A stretch of 64,000 nucleotides of DNA. Origin: Sphingobium sp. SCG-1 (GTDB lineage Bacteria > Pseudomonadota > Alphaproteobacteria > Sphingomonadales > Sphingomonadaceae). The stretch's first letter is position 1. Every line of letters starts with the position of its first letter. The position numbers and the translations under genes are program-made. The stretch is from NCBI RefSeq assembly GCF_002953135.1, contig NZ_CP026372.1:1736001-1800000 (forward strand), given 5' to 3'. Below, piece after piece: positions 55,106-64,000 of this stretch. The notes under the pieces are model-generated. The model saw nothing but the letters and a program-made list of their open reading frames with translations, was not told where the DNA came from and did no database searches.

Positions 55106-55489
55106 ATGGATTTTCCAGAAAACGACTATCTGACTCTCGAAGTGGACAATCTCGACTTCGACGTGCTGACCGGCATCTATTCGGAAGAGACACACCTGCC
55201 GCAGCCATTGCGAATTTCGGTTCGCGCTTTGCTCAAAATGGCGGACCATTACAGTCCCGATACGCCGCTTTCCGCTTCGAAAAACTATATGGATCTGAAG
55301 CACGCGGCGACTGCGGCGCTACCAACCGGTCAACACTTCACTCTGATCGAGGCGGTGGCAGAGCATATCATTGAGACCGTGTTCCTGCAGGATGACAAGG
55401 TGAAGCACGTGCAGGTAAAAATCGTCAAGTTGGCGCTCAGCGAGCGAGGCGAGTCCATTGGCATCACCATGGGTCGTTGGCGGAAATAA
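55106..55489 (+). CDS. folB: Dihydroneopterin aldolase-like protein (FolB)
   Basis: 127 residues with the tunnelling fold of FolB/FolX: GIYSEETHLPQPLRISV at the first strand, DLKHAATAAL, and TLIEAVAEHIIETVF with the key Glu. FolB cleaves dihydroneopterin in folate synthesis. It lies 7 nt from the convergent oxygenase gene. An epimerase (FolX) activity cannot be excluded. Confidence 0.85.
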   Translation: MDFPENDYLTLEVDNLDFDVLTGIYSEETHLPQPLRISVRALLKMADHYSPDTPLSASKNYMDLKHAATAALPTGQHFTLIEAVAEHIIETVFLQDDKVKHVQVKIVKLALSERGESIGITMGRWRK

Positions 55490-55496
55490 TTCTCGC

Positions 55497-56441
55497 TCAA
55501 CCTTTGGTCAGTCCGATCTCGACAAGCCGTTCGTGCAGGTATGCGTGCGCGGTAATGGGCGGCTGGCGCAACGGGTTTTCTGCCGTCACACATTGCGGCA
55601 GCGCTTCGATCATAAAGTCGGGGCGCAGATGCAGGAAGAACGGCATTGAATAACGTGACACGCCGCGTCTTTCCGGCGGCGGATTGACGACGCGATGGCT
55701 GGTCGAAGGTAGCACACCGTTTGTCAGCCGCTGGAGCATGTCGCCGACATTGATGACCATCGCACCCTCCGGCGGCGTCACCGCCAGCCAATTGCCGTTG
55801 CGGTCCAGCAATTGCAGGCCGCCTTCTTCCGCACCGAGCAACATTGTGATGAGGTTTATGTCCTCATGCGCACCCGCCCGCACGCCCGGCGCGTCGGGTG
55901 AGACCGGAGGATAGTGCAACAGGCGGATGATCGAATTGCCGTCGCGCACCGGGTCGACGAACCAATCCTCGTTGATTCCGAGATAAAGTGCGATGGCGGA
56001 GAGCAGTTTTGCGCCGACTCGATCGAACTCGGCGTAGAGGCGCGTATAGGTTTCACGAAACCCCTTAATCTCCTCGGGCCAGATATTCGGCGGCATCGTT
56101 CCGGCCAGCGGGCTGCCGGGGGCAAGATCCCGGCCCACATGCCAGAATTCCTTTAGGTCATTCTCACTCGCGCCCTTCGCGATTTCGGTGCCATATGCCG
56201 TGTAGCCGCGCTGCCCCCCGCCACCTTGCAGGATGTAGGCGCGCTTGGTTTCTTCAGGCAGTGCAAAGAATGCCTTTGCCTTCGCCCAAGCGTCCGCAAC
56301 CAGGTTCTCATCCATGCCGTGATCGCGGACCATGGCGAAACCGAACTGTGAAAATGAGCCGCCAAATGCATTGGCGAAGCTCTGCACATCTTCGGTGTCG
56401 AGGGACAATATGGGAATGGCATTCAGAACGGTGTGCGACAT
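55497..56441 (-). CDS. 2-oxoglutarate/Fe(II) oxygenase (isopenicillin-N-synthase type)
   Basis: 314 residues with the iron ligands H192 and D194 (AHEDINLITML) and H249 (STSHRVV) and the co-substrate Arg-Ser pair R263/S265 in RYSM. The N-terminal DIOX_N part (FGFAMVRDHGMDENLV) is present. Members hydroxylate or oxidise small molecules; the substrate is unknown. It has all catalytic residues. Confidence 0.88.
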   Translation of the reverse strand: MSHTVLNAIPILSLDTEDVQSFANAFGGSFSQFGFAMVRDHGMDENLVADAWAKAKAFFALPEETKRAYILQGGGGQRGYTAYGTEIAKGASENDLKEFWHVGRDLAPGSPLAGTMPPNIWPEEIKGFRETYTRLYAEFDRVGAKLLSAIALYLGINEDWFVDPVRDGNSIIRLLHYPPVSPDAPGVRAGAHEDINLITMLLGAEEGGLQLLDRNGNWLAVTPPEGAMVINVGDMLQRLTNGVLPSTSHRVVNPPPERRGVSRYSMPFFLHLRPDFMIEALPQCVTAENPLRQPPITAHAYLHERLVEIGLTKG

Positions 56442-56564
56442 TTTTGCTCCATTTCAGGCCCGTTTAGCCAATCTTATATGCCCTGTCACTTGATCTGCCT
56501 TGATTCCGCGCGCTCCTCGCGCAAGGAACAACATCTTCTTAGTTTCCTAGTGGCAGGACCGGCG

Positions 56565-56972
56565 ATGCAATATTGGCTGATGAAGTCAGAGCCTGACGTG
56601 TTTTCGTGGGACGATCTCGTCGAGAAGAAGACGGCCGAATGGGACGGCGTGCGCAATCATCAGGCGCAACTGCACATGAAATCGATGCGTAAGGGTGACC
56701 AGGCATTCTTCTATCACAGCAACATAGGGCTTGAAGCAGTCGGAGTCATGGAGATCGTGGAAGAGGCCACGGCGGACAGCACGGACGACACTGGCAAATG
56801 GCTGGCCGTGCATGTTTCTCCGATACGCAAATTGCCACGCCCTGTTACATTGAAGACGATCAAAAGCGATCCCGCTTTGTCGGAAATGTCGATTATCCGG
56901 CAGTCTCGTCTTTCCGTTGCTCCTGTGTCGCCTGAGGAGTTTAGGCACATCCTCCGTTTAGCCGGAGAATAG
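56565..56972 (+). CDS. EVE-domain protein
   Basis: 135 residues, one EVE domain: QYWLMKSEPDVFSWDDLVE, WDGVRNHQAQLHMKSMRKGD, FYHSNIGLEAVGVMEIV. EVE proteins share the YTH/PUA-like fold and bind modified bases in DNA or RNA. AGGA lies 7 nt before ATG 56565; the longer open frame has no site. It stands alone here. Confidence 0.9.
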   Translation: MQYWLMKSEPDVFSWDDLVEKKTAEWDGVRNHQAQLHMKSMRKGDQAFFYHSNIGLEAVGVMEIVEEATADSTDDTGKWLAVHVSPIRKLPRPVTLKTIKSDPALSEMSIIRQSRLSVAPVSPEEFRHILRLAGE

Positions 56973-57112
56973 GCTGATCCTTACGGTTGCGTTACGTGCA
57001 ATTGCGTTGCCTTCCTTTGCGATTGCCCGATGCCGCACCGCAACATAGTAGTTAGGGCAACAAAACAGAATATTCACAGAGGTGTTTGTCGGGCATTCCA
57101 AGGAGAAATTCT

Positions 57113-57397
57113 ATGCGAATGCTGTCCAAAATTGTTCTCGCTGCCGCCACTATCGCTGCAGCGGCCCCCGCCCTGGCCGAAGATGTGGCCAAGGAGCGTT
57201 TCGTCCACGAAGGTTACACCTATGTCTACAAGGTGAAGCCAACGAAAGATGGCAAGCTAATCACCGGTACGCGATATCCTGGTGCAACGGCCTTCAACCT
57301 AAAGGTCGCTGGCGACAAGGTTCACGGCATTTCCGACGGAACGGCAGTAGCTTTCAATCTTTCCGAAGCACGTGGCGCGAGCGCAGCAGGAAACTGA
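57113..57397 (+). CDS. Small secreted protein, unknown
   Basis: 94 residues with a signal peptide (MRMLSKIVLAAATIAAAAPALA) and a short mature part (RFVHEGYTYVYKVKPTKDGK, then ITGTRYPGATAFNLKVAGD). AAGGAG lies 7 nt before ATG. It is of a type common in sphingomonads. The function is unknown. A shared terminator separates it from a convergent secreted protein. Confidence 0.65.
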   Translation: MRMLSKIVLAAATIAAAAPALAEDVAKERFVHEGYTYVYKVKPTKDGKLITGTRYPGATAFNLKVAGDKVHGISDGTAVAFNLSEARGASAAGN

Positions 57398-57428
57398 TAA
57401 CATAGCTGCCTGTAATTGCTAATCACAG

Positions 57429-57459
57429 AAAGGGCGGCTCCATCCGGAGCCGCCCTTTT
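57429..57459. terminator. Bidirectional terminator
   Basis: GGGCGGCTCC (57432-57441) and GGAGCCGCCC (57446-57455) form a perfect 10-bp stem with an ATCC loop, AAA on the left and TTTT on the right. It serves the convergent genes on either side. Confidence 0.85.
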
Positions 57460-57480
57460 GTTCAGGCCGATACGCGACCG

Positions 57481-57786
57481 TTACCGGCAACGGCGCTTGC
57501 TATCGACTTCCTTGCCGAGAAGCGCACCCGCGGCCGCACCCAGAACTGTGCCTGTCGTGCGATCACCTCGCGTATCGATTGCGCGCCCTGCAAGGGCACC
57601 ACCTACGCCGCCAACGATGAGACCCGTTGTACCATTGCTCTTGCGACAATAGGTACGACCATCCCGACCACGCCATTCCTTGTAACGGTAATGATCGCGG
57701 CGCGCCTCGGCCTTGTCGGTCGGGAATGCCATGGTTGCAGGCAGCGCGATGGAAGCCGCTACGAGCGAAAGCATCAATTTACGCAT
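57481..57786 (-). CDS. Secreted glycine-zipper 2TM protein
   Basis: 101 residues with a signal peptide (MRKLMLSLVAASIALPATMA), a basic stretch (ARRDHYRYKEWRGRDGRTYC), and a glycine-zipper hairpin (TTGLIVGGVGGALAGRAID and TTGTVLGAAAGALLGKEVD). The domain resembles Rickettsia 17-kDa antigen-like proteins of the envelope. AAGGAG precedes ATG 57786. Confidence 0.75.
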   Translation of the reverse strand: MRKLMLSLVAASIALPATMAFPTDKAEARRDHYRYKEWRGRDGRTYCRKSNGTTGLIVGGVGGALAGRAIDTRGDRTTGTVLGAAAGALLGKEVDSKRRCR

Positions 57787-58060
57787 GTTAGTTCTCCTTC
57801 CTGTTTTCAACACCGGTCAGTGAACCATCGCTTATGCGCAAGGTTGCATGAACGTCACACAACGACATAGTTGATTGATAAATGGGCACAAACTTTGTCA
57901 CGCGTTGATGTGAATGGTGGCTTTTATCGACGAAGCATCGGCGTGATTTATTTTGATCGCTATTTTCGATTTGTCGTCGAGGAAAAAGCAATTTCTCCTA
58001 TCGATCGCGTGGGCCTATATCACCATTGTCGTTTAACCAGACCAATGAATTGGAGATATC

Positions 58061-58624
58061 ATGTCCCGTATCGGTGCCGAACTGAAGCCCTTTAAGACCG
58101 AAGCCTATAAGAACGGAAAGTTCGTAACGGTGTCGGATGCAGACGTCCGCGGCAACTGGGCAGTTTTCTTCTTCTATCCAGCGGATTTCACGTTCGTCTG
58201 CCCGACCGAGCTTGAGGATCTGGCCGATCATTATGCCGAGTTCCAGAAGCTGGGCGTGGAAATCTACAGCGTTTCGACGGACACGCATTTCAGCCACAAG
58301 GCATGGCATGAGACCTCGCCTGCCATCGGCAAGATCGAATACACCATGCTGGGCGATGCCAGCGGCACGATCACCAACAACTTCGGCGTGATGCGCGAAG
58401 GTGCTGGCCTTGCCGATCGCGCGACCTTCCTGGTCGATCCAGAAGGCATCGTGCAGTTCATGGAAATCACGTCGGAAGGCGTTGGCCGTAACGCAGCGGA
58501 ACTGCTGCGCAAGACCAAGGCTGCGCAATATGTTGCGGCTCACCCCGGCGAAGTCTGCCCCGCGAAGTGGGAAGAAGGCGAGACCACACTTGCGCCTTCG
58601 TTCGACCTCGTCGGCAAGATCTAA
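58061..58624 (+). CDS. ahpC: Alkyl hydroperoxide reductase C (2-Cys peroxiredoxin)
   Basis: AhpC reduces hydrogen peroxide and organic peroxides. 187 residues with peroxidatic C47 (FTFVCPTEL) and resolving C166 (GEVCPAKW), and the GDASGTITNNFGV loop. It is followed 102 nt later by ahpF, its reductase. Length and motifs are those of E. coli AhpC. Confidence 0.97.
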   Translation: MSRIGAELKPFKTEAYKNGKFVTVSDADVRGNWAVFFFYPADFTFVCPTELEDLADHYAEFQKLGVEIYSVSTDTHFSHKAWHETSPAIGKIEYTMLGDASGTITNNFGVMREGAGLADRATFLVDPEGIVQFMEITSEGVGRNAAELLRKTKAAQYVAAHPGEVCPAKWEEGETTLAPSFDLVGKI

Positions 58625-58726
58625 ATTTAGCTAACCCCCCGAGGGTCGCAGGCAGCCCGGAGAGGAACGCATATGTTCTTCTCCGGGGTGTTGCCCCGCG
58701 CCTCGAATTGAACGGAGTTTCGAGAG

Positions 58727-60328
58727 ATGTTGGACGCCAACGTAAAGGCCCAGTTGAAGGGCTATCTTGTGAACATCACGCAGCCGATCGAGCTGGTGGC
58801 GTCGCTGGACGACGGCGCCAAGTCCCGCGAAATGCTCGGGCTGCTGGAAGATATCGTCAGCCTTACAGACAAGGCTACTCTCGTCCGCAAGGATGACGAC
58901 AAGCGCAAGCCAAGCTTTATGATCCGCCGCGCCGGCACCGACATCGGTGTGCGCTTTGCCGGTATTCCGATGGGCCATGAATTTACCTCGCTCATCCTCG
59001 CGCTGCTGCAAGTTGGCGGTCATCCGTCGAAGGCCGCGCAGGATCTGATCGAGCAGGTCAAGAATCTTGAGGGCGATTATGCCTTCGAAACTTATTTCTC
59101 GCTGTCTTGCCAGAACTGCCCCGACGTGGTGCAGGCGCTGAACCTGATGGCAGTGCTGAACCCGCGCGTGAGCCACGTTGCGATAGACGGCGCTCTGTTC
59201 CAGGACGAAGTGGATACCCGAAAGGTGATGGCGGTGCCTACCATCTTCCTGAACGGCGAACCTTTCGGCCAGGGCCGCATGGAGTTGGAGCAGATCGTCG
59301 CTAAGCTGGATAGCGGCGCAGTCGCACGCGCGGCCGAAAAGCTGAAGGGCAAGGAGCCATTCGAGGTTCTCGTTATCGGCGGCGGCCCTGCTGGCGCGGC
59401 GGCGGCGATCTACACCGCGCGCAAGGGCATTCGCACCGGCGTAGTAACCGAGCGCTTCGGCGGGCAGGTGCTCGACACGATGGGGATCGAGAACTTCATC
59501 TCCGTGCCGCACACCGAAGGCCCGAAGCTGGTCGCGCAGCTTGAGCAGCATGTGAAGGACTATGACGTCGACATCATGAACCTCCAGAAGGTCGAGAAGC
59601 TGATTCCCGCTGCGACTGATGGCGGCTTGCATGAAGTGCGGCTAGAGAGCGGTGCGACCCTCAAGGCCCGATCCGTGATCCTATCGACCGGCGCGCGCTG
59701 GCGGCACATGAATGTGCCCGGCGAAGACGAGTATCGCAACGCTGGCGTCGCGTACTGCCCCCACTGCGACGGCCCGCTGTTCAAGGGTAAGGACGTGGCG
59801 GTGATCGGCGGCGGCAATAGCGGCGTCGAGGCGGCGATCGATCTTGCCGGTATCGTCAAGCACGTCACGCTGATCGAATATGACAGTCAGCTTCGTGCCG
59901 ATGCAGTGCTCCAGCGCAAGTTGTTCAGCCTGCCCAACGTCAAGGTCATCACGTCCGCACTGACGACCGAAGTACTTGGCGACGGTAGCAAGGTGATCGG
60001 CCTGACGTACAACGATCGCAATCATGACACGTCGCATGTCATCGACTTGCAGGGTATCTTCGTGCAGATCGGCCTCGTACCGAACACCGAGTTTCTGGTG
60101 GATGCGGTCGCGCTATCTCCGCGTGGCGAAATCGAAGTCGATCATCGCGGCGGCACATCGATCCCCGGCATCTTCGCTGCGGGCGATGCAACGACAACGC
60201 CGTTCAAACAGATTGTCATCGCTATGGGCGAGGGGTCGAAAGCAGCACTGTCCGCGTTCGAATACCTCATTCGCCTTGCGCCCGACGCGACCAGCGAACA
60301 GGCACCCGCGGAAGCCTTCGCTGCCTGA
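58727..60328 (+). CDS. ahpF: Alkyl hydroperoxide reductase subunit F
   Basis: 533 residues. The N-terminal double thioredoxin fold has CQNCPD; the C-terminal flavoprotein has the FAD motif VIGGGPAGAAAAIYTARKG, the redox pair CPHCDG and the NADH motif VAVIGGGNSGVEAA. It recycles AhpC with NADH. It is cotranscribed with ahpC. Confidence 0.97.
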   Translation: MLDANVKAQLKGYLVNITQPIELVASLDDGAKSREMLGLLEDIVSLTDKATLVRKDDDKRKPSFMIRRAGTDIGVRFAGIPMGHEFTSLILALLQVGGHPSKAAQDLIEQVKNLEGDYAFETYFSLSCQNCPDVVQALNLMAVLNPRVSHVAIDGALFQDEVDTRKVMAVPTIFLNGEPFGQGRMELEQIVAKLDSGAVARAAEKLKGKEPFEVLVIGGGPAGAAAAIYTARKGIRTGVVTERFGGQVLDTMGIENFISVPHTEGPKLVAQLEQHVKDYDVDIMNLQKVEKLIPAATDGGLHEVRLESGATLKARSVILSTGARWRHMNVPGEDEYRNAGVAYCPHCDGPLFKGKDVAVIGGGNSGVEAAIDLAGIVKHVTLIEYDSQLRADAVLQRKLFSLPNVKVITSALTTEVLGDGSKVIGLTYNDRNHDTSHVIDLQGIFVQIGLVPNTEFLVDAVALSPRGEIEVDHRGGTSIPGIFAAGDATTTPFKQIVIAMGEGSKAALSAFEYLIRLAPDATSEQAPAEAFAA

Positions 60329-60452
60329 AAAATATAGTGCTGTAATACCAATGGCTCGTCGGTCTCACGGAACCCGGCGGGCCATTGGCGCGCTGTAACA
60401 CATGTTAACTCAAGCCGGAGCACTCCCGCTCCCTAGCTGAGCGGAGCCGTGG

Positions 60453-61562
60453 ATGAAGCAGATAGACGACTGGCACCTGACTGACCGCGTTAGGCACGAG
60501 CGCGGCCGTGGCGACCCATTCGCAGCCGCCATCCGGGGCACGCGGATGCCTATGGTCATCACTGATCCCAGGCAGGACGACAACCCGATCGTCTTCGCTA
60601 ACGAAGCATTTCAGAAACTTAGCGGCTATGGAGTTGATGAAATCCTCGGCCGCAATTGCCGTTTTCTTCAAGGGCCGGATAGCAACCGTGAGGCGGTAGC
60701 CAAGATAGCCGCGGCCTTGAAGGCGCAGGAAGCGATCAGCATAGACCTTCTGAACTATCGGAAGGACGGCTCTAAGTTCTGGAACGCGCTTTACATAAGT
60801 CCGGTGCGTAATGACGACGGAGAGCTTCAGTTCTTCTTTGCTTCACAATTGGATGTTACTGATCGCGTAGACGCGCAGCGTCAGATCGCGGAACAGAAGA
60901 TGGAAGTTGAAAGACAGGTGCGTGCGCGCACCGCCGATTTGCAGGCGGCACTGGAGGAGAAAACCCTGCTTCTGCATGAAGTCGATCATCGTGTTAAAAA
61001 CAATTTGACGATGATCGGTGCTTTGTTGCGGCTACAGTCTCGCAGCTTGGGCGATCCCCAACTGCAACGTGCGTTGGAAAACATGCTGGAGCGCATTGAT
61101 GCCCTCGCCATCGTGCATCGCCGTCTCTATCAATCGGAGGATATCACGCGCTTCGACATCGGGTCTTTCTCCGCGAACTTGGCGAGTGACGTACTCGCTT
61201 CCACCGGGCGGCTGGATATCAACCTCATCGCTGATACCGATCCTGTCATGATACCGGCAAGCAAGGCCTCCGCAACGGGCCTCATTCTGAATGAGCTTAT
61301 CACCAACGCCGTGAAACATGCCTTCGCAGAGGGCCGGTCAGGAAACCTCGCGCTAACGGTGAAGGAGAAGGACGGGCAGGTTATCATTAATTTGCAGGAC
61401 GATGGTGCGGGGTTCGATCAGAGCGTCAGCCCTCCGGCCTCTATTGGACAGTCCCTTGTCATGCGTTTGTCCCGCCAGATCAAGGCGACCACGCAATGGC
61501 ATAGCGATGCAAACGGCACACGCGCGTCAGTCACTTTTCCCGCTGATCCTGCGAAAACCTGA
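60453..61562 (+). CDS. LOV-domain histidine kinase (blue-light sensor)
   Basis: 369 residues. The N-terminal PAS domain is a LOV sensor: GRNCRFLQG with C69, the residue that forms the flavin adduct in blue light, plus NPIVFANEAF and NALYISPVRND. A coiled-coil linker follows, then a HisKA_2 region with H179 (EVDHRVKNN) and the ATPase part (ELITNAVKHAF, DDGAGFD). This is the LovK-type architecture that feeds the general stress response in alphaproteobacteria. A response regulator gene follows 12 nt later. Confidence 0.93.
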   Translation: MKQIDDWHLTDRVRHERGRGDPFAAAIRGTRMPMVITDPRQDDNPIVFANEAFQKLSGYGVDEILGRNCRFLQGPDSNREAVAKIAAALKAQEAISIDLLNYRKDGSKFWNALYISPVRNDDGELQFFFASQLDVTDRVDAQRQIAEQKMEVERQVRARTADLQAALEEKTLLLHEVDHRVKNNLTMIGALLRLQSRSLGDPQLQRALENMLERIDALAIVHRRLYQSEDITRFDIGSFSANLASDVLASTGRLDINLIADTDPVMIPASKASATGLILNELITNAVKHAFAEGRSGNLALTVKEKDGQVIINLQDDGAGFDQSVSPPASIGQSLVMRLSRQIKATTQWHSDANGTRASVTFPADPAKT

Positions 61563-61574
61563 AGGCACAAATCG

Positions 61575-62030
61575 ATGCATGCCTGTGTACCCCCGCTCAA
61601 TATTCTCATCGTGGAAGACGAAGCGTTGCTCGCGATGGATATCGAGGCAATGATCCGGGATTCCGGTCATGAGGTGATAGGAGAGGCTGCTTCTTTACGT
61701 GAAGTGATTGCATTGACGCTTGCGCGAGCGCCAGATGTAGCTTTTGTGGACATTCAACTCGACGAAGGATCGAGCGGTCTCGACGTATGTGCGTTAATAC
61801 GGGAGAGATGGGCGTCCACCGCAGTCGTTTTCGTCACGGCAAATCCCAAGAAGATACCGGATCACTTCTGCGGCGCGCATGGCGTCATTCCTAAACCGTT
61901 CAGCCGGGCAGGACTCATGTCGGCGATGCGCTACATTGAAGAGGGCGTCTGCGACCCGCCGCCGGCATCCCGCAAACCCTCCAGTTTTCTCGCATCACCG
62001 GAGATCGAGCGAAGCTGGGCGCCAGCTTGA
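61575..62030 (+). CDS. Single-domain response regulator
   Basis: A 151-residue receiver domain: acidic pocket ED (VEDEALL), phospho-acceptor D59 (VAFVDIQL), the Thr in FVTANP and the Lys in IPKPFSR. It has no output domain. Being cotranscribed with a LOV kinase it resembles LovR, which modulates the general stress phosphorelay; that parallel is inferred. Confidence 0.85.
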   Translation: MHACVPPLNILIVEDEALLAMDIEAMIRDSGHEVIGEAASLREVIALTLARAPDVAFVDIQLDEGSSGLDVCALIRERWASTAVVFVTANPKKIPDHFCGAHGVIPKPFSRAGLMSAMRYIEEGVCDPPPASRKPSSFLASPEIERSWAPA

Positions 62031-62206
62031 CAGAGCCATAATACAAGGCACTACTGGAGGCCCAAGGATATTAGAGTTCATGCATTTGGACCATGGACCG
62101 GGACGCGCAGTCAGGCGTTATCTTGCGCTTGCTGATATCGCCCGACCAACTCCATCAAAATGCCGTTTCCTGTCCTTTGAATCCTTTGCTGTCCTTAAAT
62201 AAGGGG

Positions 62207-64000
62207 TCAGAAACGCACACCGAAAGTTGCCATGATATTTCGCGGCGCGCCGACAAAGCAGTCTCCACGTGCCAGACACGAAGCGAAAAAGCGGTTATTG
62301 AGCAAATTGGTCGCATTGAGCGCGAGCCGCCATTTGTTCCAGCTAATTTCGGCAAGTGCGTCTACGGTAGTGCGTGATGGCGTGACCACCGTATAAAGCG
62401 CCCCGGCAGGAATGGCAGGATTACGCCCATAGGGATCAAGCGCACCGGTCGATTTGCTCTTGCCGCTGTACACGACGCCCGCGCCTAGCCGCAGCCGCGC
62501 TTCGTCCGCCAGGCCGAACGTCTTTGTCGACCACACTGACGCGATATGCCGCGGCATATAATCGAGGCTGCTGTTCACTTCGGAACGGAGCTTGTTGTAA
62601 CCGTAGTTGGCCAGCAATTCGAAGTTACCAGGCAGGGTGTGGCTAGCCTCGAACTCAATGCCTTTGGTCGTCAGCTCGCCCGACTGCGTAATGACGTTAT
62701 TGGCACGGTATAGAACCCGGTTGCGCTCTTTGATGTGGAAGGCTGTAACCGTGAGCAGCGTACTGCGTTCCGGTTGCCATTTGACTCCTGCTTCGAACTG
62801 CGTGCCCGTTTGGGGTTCGAAGGCGTTGCCGTCGCTGTCGGCCCCGGCGATCGGTAGGAAGCTCTCCGTATAGCTGAAGAAGGGCGAAAGCCCTGCACCG
62901 ATTTCGCCGATGATGCCCGCCCGGAAGGTAGCCGCGTTGTCTTTATTCCCTGCGGAAGACGTCACGCGGTCGCGGCGAGCGCCCACAACCAATGAGACCC
63001 GCTCGTAAAAACGAATCTGATCCTGAACATAAACGCCAAGTTGCTTCTGTGAATCGTAATCAAATGGGCCGCTAGGATCGTAGGTCAACAATGCATCGTA
63101 GTCGATGTCGTAGAGATCGACCACTTCGGGCGTCGTAGTAGCGTAACGCTTGCCGACCTTGTTCCAGCTATAGTCGATGCCGACGAGCAAAACATGCTCG
63201 ATATTAGCGCCTGTGTTGAACTTGAACTGCAAATTGTTATCGGTCGAAAAGACGTTCATCCGCGCGTCGCTGGCATCGGCGGTGAGACCTATGGTGCGTC
63301 CGTCCGTACCATAGACTGAGAATGGATCGGTGGGATAGCGGTAGCTATCGGCGTAATGTGTGAAATATTCGAGATCGCTGTCGATATAGCGGGCCTTTAC
63401 GCTCAGGCGAATATTGTCCGAGAACCGATGGGTGATTGATCCGCCGCCCTGCAACGAACGGCCACTGTAACGGTCCCAGCCTGCCTTTCCGACAAAGGTG
63501 TAGGGATCGAGCCGGCCGCTGGGGTTGGCAGGGTTCGAACGGAAGGTGCCGACGATCGGCAGGAATTGCGAGGTGGAGCCAGTGTCGTCCTCCTGATAGA
63601 GGCCGGTCAGCACAATGTCCGTGTCCGGTGTTGGTTGCCAGCGGATAGAGGGCGCGAACATCACGCGGTCGTCGGGCACATGATCGACATAGGTGTCGGC
63701 GTCGCGAACACGGGCGACAGCTCGGATCGCCAGATTGTCCGTCAGCGCGACATTGACGTCACCGAGTGCTTCCTTGCGATCATAGCTGCCATAACCGATG
63801 TTAAACTCGCCACCGGTCTTAAACTCGGGAGTTTTAGAAACGAGGTTTACTAGGCCACCAATGGACCCTTGGCCGAAAAGCACTGAGGCCGGGCCGCGCA
63901 CGATCTCCACGCGCGAGAAATTATAAGGGTCCGAAGTGATGCTCGCATAATAGGAAAAAATGTCGCGCATTCCGTCACGGAATTGAAGCGCGTCGATACC
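62207..64000 (-). CDS. TonB-dependent siderophore-type receptor (5' end cut off)
   Basis: The C-terminal ~597 residues of an outer-membrane receptor. The visible part starts in the plug domain (GIDALQFRDGMRDIF, then SRVEIVRGPASVLFGQGSIGGLVN) and continues through the 22-strand barrel to the C-terminal FGVRF, ending with aromatic Phe as usual. The style is FhuA/FpvA-like (ferric siderophore). The signal peptide and TonB box lie beyond position 64000. A short cysteine pair (FASCLARGDCFVG) lies near the end. Confidence 0.93.
   Translation of the reverse strand, partial: GIDALQFRDGMRDIFSYYASITSDPYNFSRVEIVRGPASVLFGQGSIGGLVNLVSKTPEFKTGGEFNIGYGSYDRKEALGDVNVALTDNLAIRAVARVRDADTYVDHVPDDRVMFAPSIRWQPTPDTDIVLTGLYQEDDTGSTSQFLPIVGTFRSNPANPSGRLDPYTFVGKAGWDRYSGRSLQGGGSITHRFSDNIRLSVKARYIDSDLEYFTHYADSYRYPTDPFSVYGTDGRTIGLTADASDARMNVFSTDNNLQFKFNTGANIEHVLLVGIDYSWNKVGKRYATTTPEVVDLYDIDYDALLTYDPSGPFDYDSQKQLGVYVQDQIRFYERVSLVVGARRDRVTSSAGNKDNAATFRAGIIGEIGAGLSPFFSYTESFLPIAGADSDGNAFEPQTGTQFEAGVKWQPERSTLLTVTAFHIKERNRVLYRANNVITQSGELTTKGIEFEASHTLPGNFELLANYGYNKLRSEVNSSLDYMPRHIASVWSTKTFGLADEARLRLGAGVVYSGKSKSTGALDPYGRNPAIPAGALYTVVTPSRTTVDALAEISWNKWRLALNATNLLNNRFFASCLARGDCFVGAPRNIMATFGVRF

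Noticed and set aside
60366..60400. Possible EcfG-type promoter (GGAAC) before the LOV kinase
   Set aside because: GGAAC is present but no CGTT-like -10 element lies at 16-17 nt.

Overview
The window reads as the junction between a mobile genomic island and core chromosome of an alphaproteobacterium. Sphingomonadales (Sphingomonas/Sphingobium type) is most likely. This rests on gene content and style: high-GC core genes, a LOV histidine kinase with a single-domain response regulator, NodT-type efflux, DUF6456 and DUF1285 genes, an ArdA/coupling-protein island, and alphaproteobacterial palindromic repeats. The genus is inferred and no database comparison was possible.

Positions 1 to about 19,440 form the accessory island, which is more AT-rich, patchy and full of orphan genes. 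In order it holds: the antirestriction gene ardA; an AAA-ATPase/subtilase pair of the IetAS type (known as a plasmid-stability toxin-antitoxin and as an anti-phage system); a Ser/Thr kinase paired with a DUF3010 RNase H-fold protein; a 12-residue-repeat protein; a transfer block with a VirD4/TraG-type coupling ATPase and two unfamiliar partners; divergent orphan genes; a stretch with two broken small genes; a TacA/TacT toxin-antitoxin; two unfamiliar accessory proteins; and a tightly overlapping three-gene cassette of small resolvase, unknown protein and large serine recombinase. The reading frame of the last gene runs into a tRNA-Arg(TCT) gene, which marks the island's right edge. The left edge lies outside the window.

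Positions 19,440 to about 31,050 are chromosomal: tRNA-Arg, a queuosine-precursor transporter, a PilZ protein, a small holin/GH108 endolysin remnant, tRNA-Pro(GGG), the yajC-secD-secF translocation genes (a palindromic repeat sits between secD and secF), a Mth938-like protein, a hemerythrin-like protein, a glycosyltransferase, an XRE regulator, a DUF6456 protein, a VOC protein and a MerR regulator with a LiuR-like operator.

Positions 31,050 to about 47,400 hold an acyl-CoA dehydrogenase, fatty-acid synthesis genes (acpP-fabF-mltG and fabD-fabG) around a GT87-like membrane glycosyltransferase, a NodT/MacA/split-MacB tripartite efflux operon, two small secreted proteins, and the rpsF-rpsR-rplI ribosomal operon. 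From 47,400 to the end come a GAF protein, parC, a PAS-GGDEF-EAL protein with a degenerate GGDEF motif, a cca-nudix-DUF1285 operon, a GNAT, folB, a 2-oxoglutarate oxygenase, an EVE protein, two small secreted proteins, ahpC-ahpF, a LOV kinase with its response regulator, and the C-terminal part of a TonB-dependent receptor cut by the window edge.

The best candidates for something new are the kinase-DUF3010 pair next to IetAS, the three-gene recombinase cassette whose last gene is completed by tRNA antisense sequence, and the repeat-bearing orphan proteins of the transfer region.
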